From Solibacillus faecavium (GTDB lineage Bacteria; Bacillota; Bacilli; Bacillales_A; Planococcaceae), in the NCBI RefSeq assembly GCF_014836905.1, contig NZ_JACSPZ010000001.1, positions 372,001-436,000 of the forward strand: a stretch of 64,000 bases of DNA. Direction: 5' to 3'. The notes beneath the pieces were generated by a model. That model saw only the letters and a program-made list of their open reading frames with translations, did not search any database and was not told where the DNA came from. The position numbers were made by a program, and so were the translations under genes. Shown here in pieces: positions 61,070 to 64,000 of the stretch. The first letter of the stretch is position 1, and each line of letters opens with the position of its first letter.

Positions 61070-62422
61070 TTATGAAAGTTTCATAACACGATCAATAAAT
61101 AAGTCGCCACGAATTTCAAAGCTCGCATGTTGATCCCAACTTGCACATGCAGGTGACAATAAAATGATGTCACCTTCCTCAGATATTTTTGCCCCGTAAC
61201 CGACTGCATCCTCTACATCAATTGCACGTACGATATTTGTAATGCCACATGACTTTGCAAATTCAATTAAGCGAAGTGCAGTTTCCCCAAATGCGACAAC
61301 TGCTTTTACGCGTGTCATTTCCTTACGAAGCTCTTCAAATGAATGCCCACGATCCAATCCACCGGCCAACAAAACAATTGGACTGTTAAAGGCTGCTAAA
61401 GCGCTTTTTGTTGCGAGTACATTCGTTGCCTTTGAATCATTATAAATTTTTCGCCCTTGCCATTCTCGTACAAATTGTGTACGGTGGCGAACACCTGCAA
61501 AGGTTGCAAGTACTTCCTGAATCGCTTCAATCGGACAGTTTTGCAGCTTAGCGGCCGCAACGGCACATAAAATATTTTCTAAATTATGATCACCGGGTAA
61601 TACAATTTGTTCACGACTTAATATCGCTTCTCCGTACCAGTAAATATTTTTTTCATCTGCACTAATGCCATGATCTGATCGGCCTTTTGTAGTGAAAGGT
61701 ATTAGTTGAGCTTTTGACTTACTTGTATATTCAGCAACAATTTGCTGATCCGCATTATAAATAAAATAGTCATCGCTCGTTTGATTGCGTGTTACACCAA
61801 ATTTAGCTTCTGCATATTCCTCAAATGTCCCATGATAATCTAAATGGGCTTCATAAAGATTTGTTAAAATGGCAATGTGTGGTCGGAAAGTACGTGTACC
61901 CATTAATTGGAACGAGGATAATTCAGTTACAATAACTTCATCCTCACTTGCTTCTGCTGCAACGCCACAAGCCACAGTTCCGATATTCCCGGCAATTAAC
62001 GGCTTTAACTGACCAGCTTTTAACATTTCATAAAGTAAAGTCGTTGTCGTCGTTTTACCATTTGAACCCGTAATACCGATGAAAGGTGCTTCACTTACTA
62101 AATAAGCAAGTTCCATTTCTGTAATGACTGGCAAACCCTTTTCAATAGCATCTGCAATAATCGGGTTTGTATAGGGAATACCTGGATTTTTAACGACAAG
62201 TTCAAACCCTTCATCCAACAAATCCTCTGGATGCCGTCCGCAAATCACCGTAATTCCTTTTGATAATAGCTCTTGCGCCTCGGGATTTGCATCAAATGGT
62301 TTTGCATCATTTACTGTTACAAATGCTCCTAATTGATGAAGTAGCTCAGCTGCCGCAACTCCACTTTTTGCTAAACCTAACACTAGTACTTTTTTTGATT
62401 GCAATCCTTCATACTCCCTCAT
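61070..62422 (-). CDS. murD: UDP-N-acetylmuramoylalanine-D-glutamate ligase
   Basis: A 450-residue Mur ligase that adds D-glutamate to UDP-MurNAc-L-Ala. N-terminal VLVLGLAKSGVAAAELL, the ATP loop GITGSNGKTTTTTLL, a DYHGTFEEYAEAK segment and the C-terminal NDSKATN motif are present. The reading frame opens upstream inside mraY. The ATG at 62422 has GGAGG upstream and overlaps the mraY stop by four bases. Confidence 0.96.
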   Translation of the reverse strand: MREYEGLQSKKVLVLGLAKSGVAAAELLHQLGAFVTVNDAKPFDANPEAQELLSKGITVICGRHPEDLLDEGFELVVKNPGIPYTNPIIADAIEKGLPVITEMELAYLVSEAPFIGITGSNGKTTTTTLLYEMLKAGQLKPLIAGNIGTVACGVAAEASEDEVIVTELSSFQLMGTRTFRPHIAILTNLYEAHLDYHGTFEEYAEAKFGVTRNQTSDDYFIYNADQQIVAEYTSKSKAQLIPFTTKGRSDHGISADEKNIYWYGEAILSREQIVLPGDHNLENILCAVAAAKLQNCPIEAIQEVLATFAGVRHRTQFVREWQGRKIYNDSKATNVLATKSALAAFNSPIVLLAGGLDRGHSFEELRKEMTRVKAVVAFGETALRLIEFAKSCGITNIVRAIDVEDAVGYGAKISEEGDIILLSPACASWDQHASFEIRGDLFIDRVMKLS

Positions 62423-63393
62423 AATAACGCCTCCGCTAAAACTGCTATAAGTGCTACGACACAACCAGTCGACCAAAATACAATAACTACTTTCCATTCA
62501 GACCATCCTGATAATTCAAAATGATGATGAATAGGACTCATTTTAAAAATACGTTTTTTACGAAGTTTATAACTTCCTACCTGTAAAATAACCGACAATG
62601 TTTCAATGACGAATACAAGACCGATTAATAATAACAACAGCTCTTGCTTTACTAAAACAGAAATCATTGCCAATGCACCACCAAGCGCAAGAGATCCTGT
62701 ATCACCCATAAATACTTTTGCCGGGTTTGCATTGAAAATTAAAAAGCCAAGTAGAGCACCTGTTACAGCAAATGCAAATAGCGCAATATCGGCCTGCTCA
62801 TTAAACAGTGCAATCACACCGAATGCTGCAAACGCGATGGAAGCCGTACCTGATACAAGTCCGTCTAAGCCATCTGTTAGATTGACTGCATTTGAAAACC
62901 CTACTAACCAAAAAATTAAGAAACCTACATACAAGATTCCTAAGTCTATGGATATATCTGTATATGGAATACCTACAGATGTGTCAAAAGATCCTAAACG
63001 TAACAGTAAGAATGCTGCGATCGCAATTGCGATTTGGCCAATTAACTTTTGTAGTGAAGTTAATCCTAAATTACGTTTAAAAATAACTTTTAATCCATCA
63101 TCCAAAAAGCCAATTACCCCAAATCCAACTAAAACAAGTAATAGTACAACCGTTTGTGTTGTAAATAAGTCAAAAATTATTGCGACAACAATTGTCGAAA
63201 TTATAATAGCTAATAAGAAAATTAATCCACCCATTGTAGGTGTCCCAGCTTTTTTCATATGGGATTGAGGTCCTTCTTCTCGTATGCTTTGCCCGAACTT
63301 CAATCTTCGTAAAAGCGGTATACCCATTGGTGCTAAAATGACCGTCAATAAAAATGATGAAAAAAGTATGGTCAATGTTGTTGATAATGTCAT
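62419..63393 (-). CDS. mraY: Phospho-N-acetylmuramoyl-pentapeptide transferase MraY
   Basis: A 324-residue membrane enzyme with ten predicted helices that makes lipid I. Catalytic acidic motifs FLDDGLKV, NLTDGLDGL and FMGDTGSLALG are intact, as is the SPIHHHFE loop. AAAGGAGATATATT precedes the ATG. murE, which lies before mraY in B. subtilis, is absent. Confidence 0.97.
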   Translation of the reverse strand: MTLSTTLTILFSSFLLTVILAPMGIPLLRRLKFGQSIREEGPQSHMKKAGTPTMGGLIFLLAIIISTIVVAIIFDLFTTQTVVLLLVLVGFGVIGFLDDGLKVIFKRNLGLTSLQKLIGQIAIAIAAFLLLRLGSFDTSVGIPYTDISIDLGILYVGFLIFWLVGFSNAVNLTDGLDGLVSGTASIAFAAFGVIALFNEQADIALFAFAVTGALLGFLIFNANPAKVFMGDTGSLALGGALAMISVLVKQELLLLLIGLVFVIETLSVILQVGSYKLRKKRIFKMSPIHHHFELSGWSEWKVVIVFWSTGCVVALIAVLAEALL

Positions 63394-63473
63394 AATATAT
63401 CTCCTTTAAAACTTCTGTCTGGATATGATGGATCGTTTGATTTTTCAACGGTTTGTATCTGATATGTTATTGT

Positions 63474-63505
63474 GAAAAAACAACCCTCACTATAATAGTT
63501 GTTTT
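63474..63505 (-). terminator. Weak terminator between the PBP gene and mraY
   Basis: AAAACAAC and GTTGTTTT pair (8 bp, mostly A-T) with a T-run on the minus strand. It lies 30 bases past the PBP stop codon. Low stability suggests partial termination. Confidence 0.5.
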
Positions 63506-63534
63506 AGATGAATTTTAAAAGGCTGAAATCCAAT

Positions 63535-64000
63535 TTAATTTCCTAAATATAAATGAACAATGTCGGTTTGAAGAATCTGGCTATCAGGCGGTGGAACTTG
63601 CTCGATTATTTCATTTCCTTCTCCATGCCATTGAATTCTATAAGGATACAAATTCGGTATAACCTTTTCCTTTGTCAACCCAACAAAATTTGGTATGCGC
63701 TCTGTCAATTCATCGCCCCAAACGTAGTTTCGTTCTATTTGATTCTCTTGCTTTTCTATATTGTACAGTGGTGCCGCGTCTTCGATAATACGCCCGACAA
63801 TCGGTGCAGCAATTACACTACCAAACTGCAATGAACTTTTCGGGTTATCTACCGCTACATAAACAATAATTTCCGGATCATTCGCAGGTGCAAAACCGAT
63901 GAAAGAAACGATATAATCTCCATCCTTATAACGGCCATTTTCAACCTTTTGGGCAGTCCCAGTTTTTCCTGCAATACGTAATCCATCCCGGAAAGCTTGA
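63535..64000 (-). CDS. spoVD: C-terminal part of a class B penicillin-binding protein, SpoVD type (cut by window edge)
   Basis: About 155 C-terminal residues of a transpeptidase; the gene continues beyond 64000. The KTGT motif (IAGKTGTAQKVENGRYKD) and the domain end SSLQFGSVIAAPIVGRI are visible. It then has one PASTA domain (IPNFVGLTKEKV to HLYLGN) at the end. B. subtilis PBP2B has two PASTA domains and SpoVD one, so the single repeat favours SpoVD. If so it partners the SEDS protein downstream in cortex synthesis. The N-terminal part is needed to be sure. Confidence 0.75.
   Translation of the reverse strand, partial: QAFRDGLRIAGKTGTAQKVENGRYKDGDYIVSFIGFAPANDPEIIVYVAVDNPKSSLQFGSVIAAPIVGRIIEDAAPLYNIEKQENQIERNYVWGDELTERIPNFVGLTKEKVIPNLYPYRIQWHGEGNEIIEQVPPPDSQILQTDIVHLYLGN

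Noticed and set aside
62606-63268. 220-codon plus-strand frame opposite mraY
   Set aside because: It is the antisense reading of a strongly conserved membrane protein gene. Its Asn/Ser/Pro-rich, low-complexity translation is typical of such shadows.

Overview
The window looks like core chromosome of a low-GC, endospore-forming Bacillota close to Lysinibacillus and Solibacillus (Caryophanaceae/Planococcaceae). That placement is inferred from protein similarity and synteny. Sporulation genes (spoVM, spoIIGA, sigE, sigG and a SpoVD-type PBP) show that the lineage can form spores. Almost every gene is on the minus strand. Read right to left, the order closely follows the Bacillus subtilis spoVD-to-yloV segment, so it is easiest to follow from base 64000 down to base 1.

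Right part (64000-45200): the division and cell-wall cluster. In transcription order it holds the 3' end of a SpoVD-type PBP, mraY, murD, ftsW/spoVE, divIB, ylxW, ylxX, sbp, ftsA and ftsZ, then spoIIGA-sigE-sigG, ylmC, ylmE, sepF, ylmG, ylmH and divIVA. ileS follows under a T-box whose specifier reads AUC. murE, murG, murB, ylmA, ylmB and ylmD are missing from the places they hold in B. subtilis.

Middle (45200-26000): azlCD, a convergent pair of tiny DUF2642-like genes, a two-gene glycosyltransferase operon, lspA and rluD, a MITE-like structured element, an ECF sigma factor with a putative membrane anti-sigma, and the full pyrimidine operon pyrR-pyrP-pyrB-pyrC-carA-carB-pyrK-pyrD-pyrF-pyrE. 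The pyr operon carries one strong sigma-A promoter and two PyrR attenuators.

Left part (25500-1): an oligopeptide ABC transporter operon (oppDFBCA), a tandem hairpin array, and rqcH on the plus strand. A long minus-strand operon runs from yicC through gmk, rpoZ, coaC, priA, def, fmt, rsmB, rlmN, prpC, prkC, rsgA, rpe and thiN to spoVM. After it come plus-strand rpmB, a diacylglycerol-kinase-like gene, and yloU-fakA.

Most genes are ordinary housekeeping genes with intact motifs. The points of interest are small: spoVM and ftsW/spoVE appear to start at CTG; the coaBC gene is reduced to its CoaC half; there are three kinds of palindromic intergenic element, one of them inside the ileS leader; and several local gene-content differences from B. 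subtilis. I found no CRISPR array, tRNA, rRNA, prophage, complete IS element or clear defence system, and no convincing new multi-gene system.
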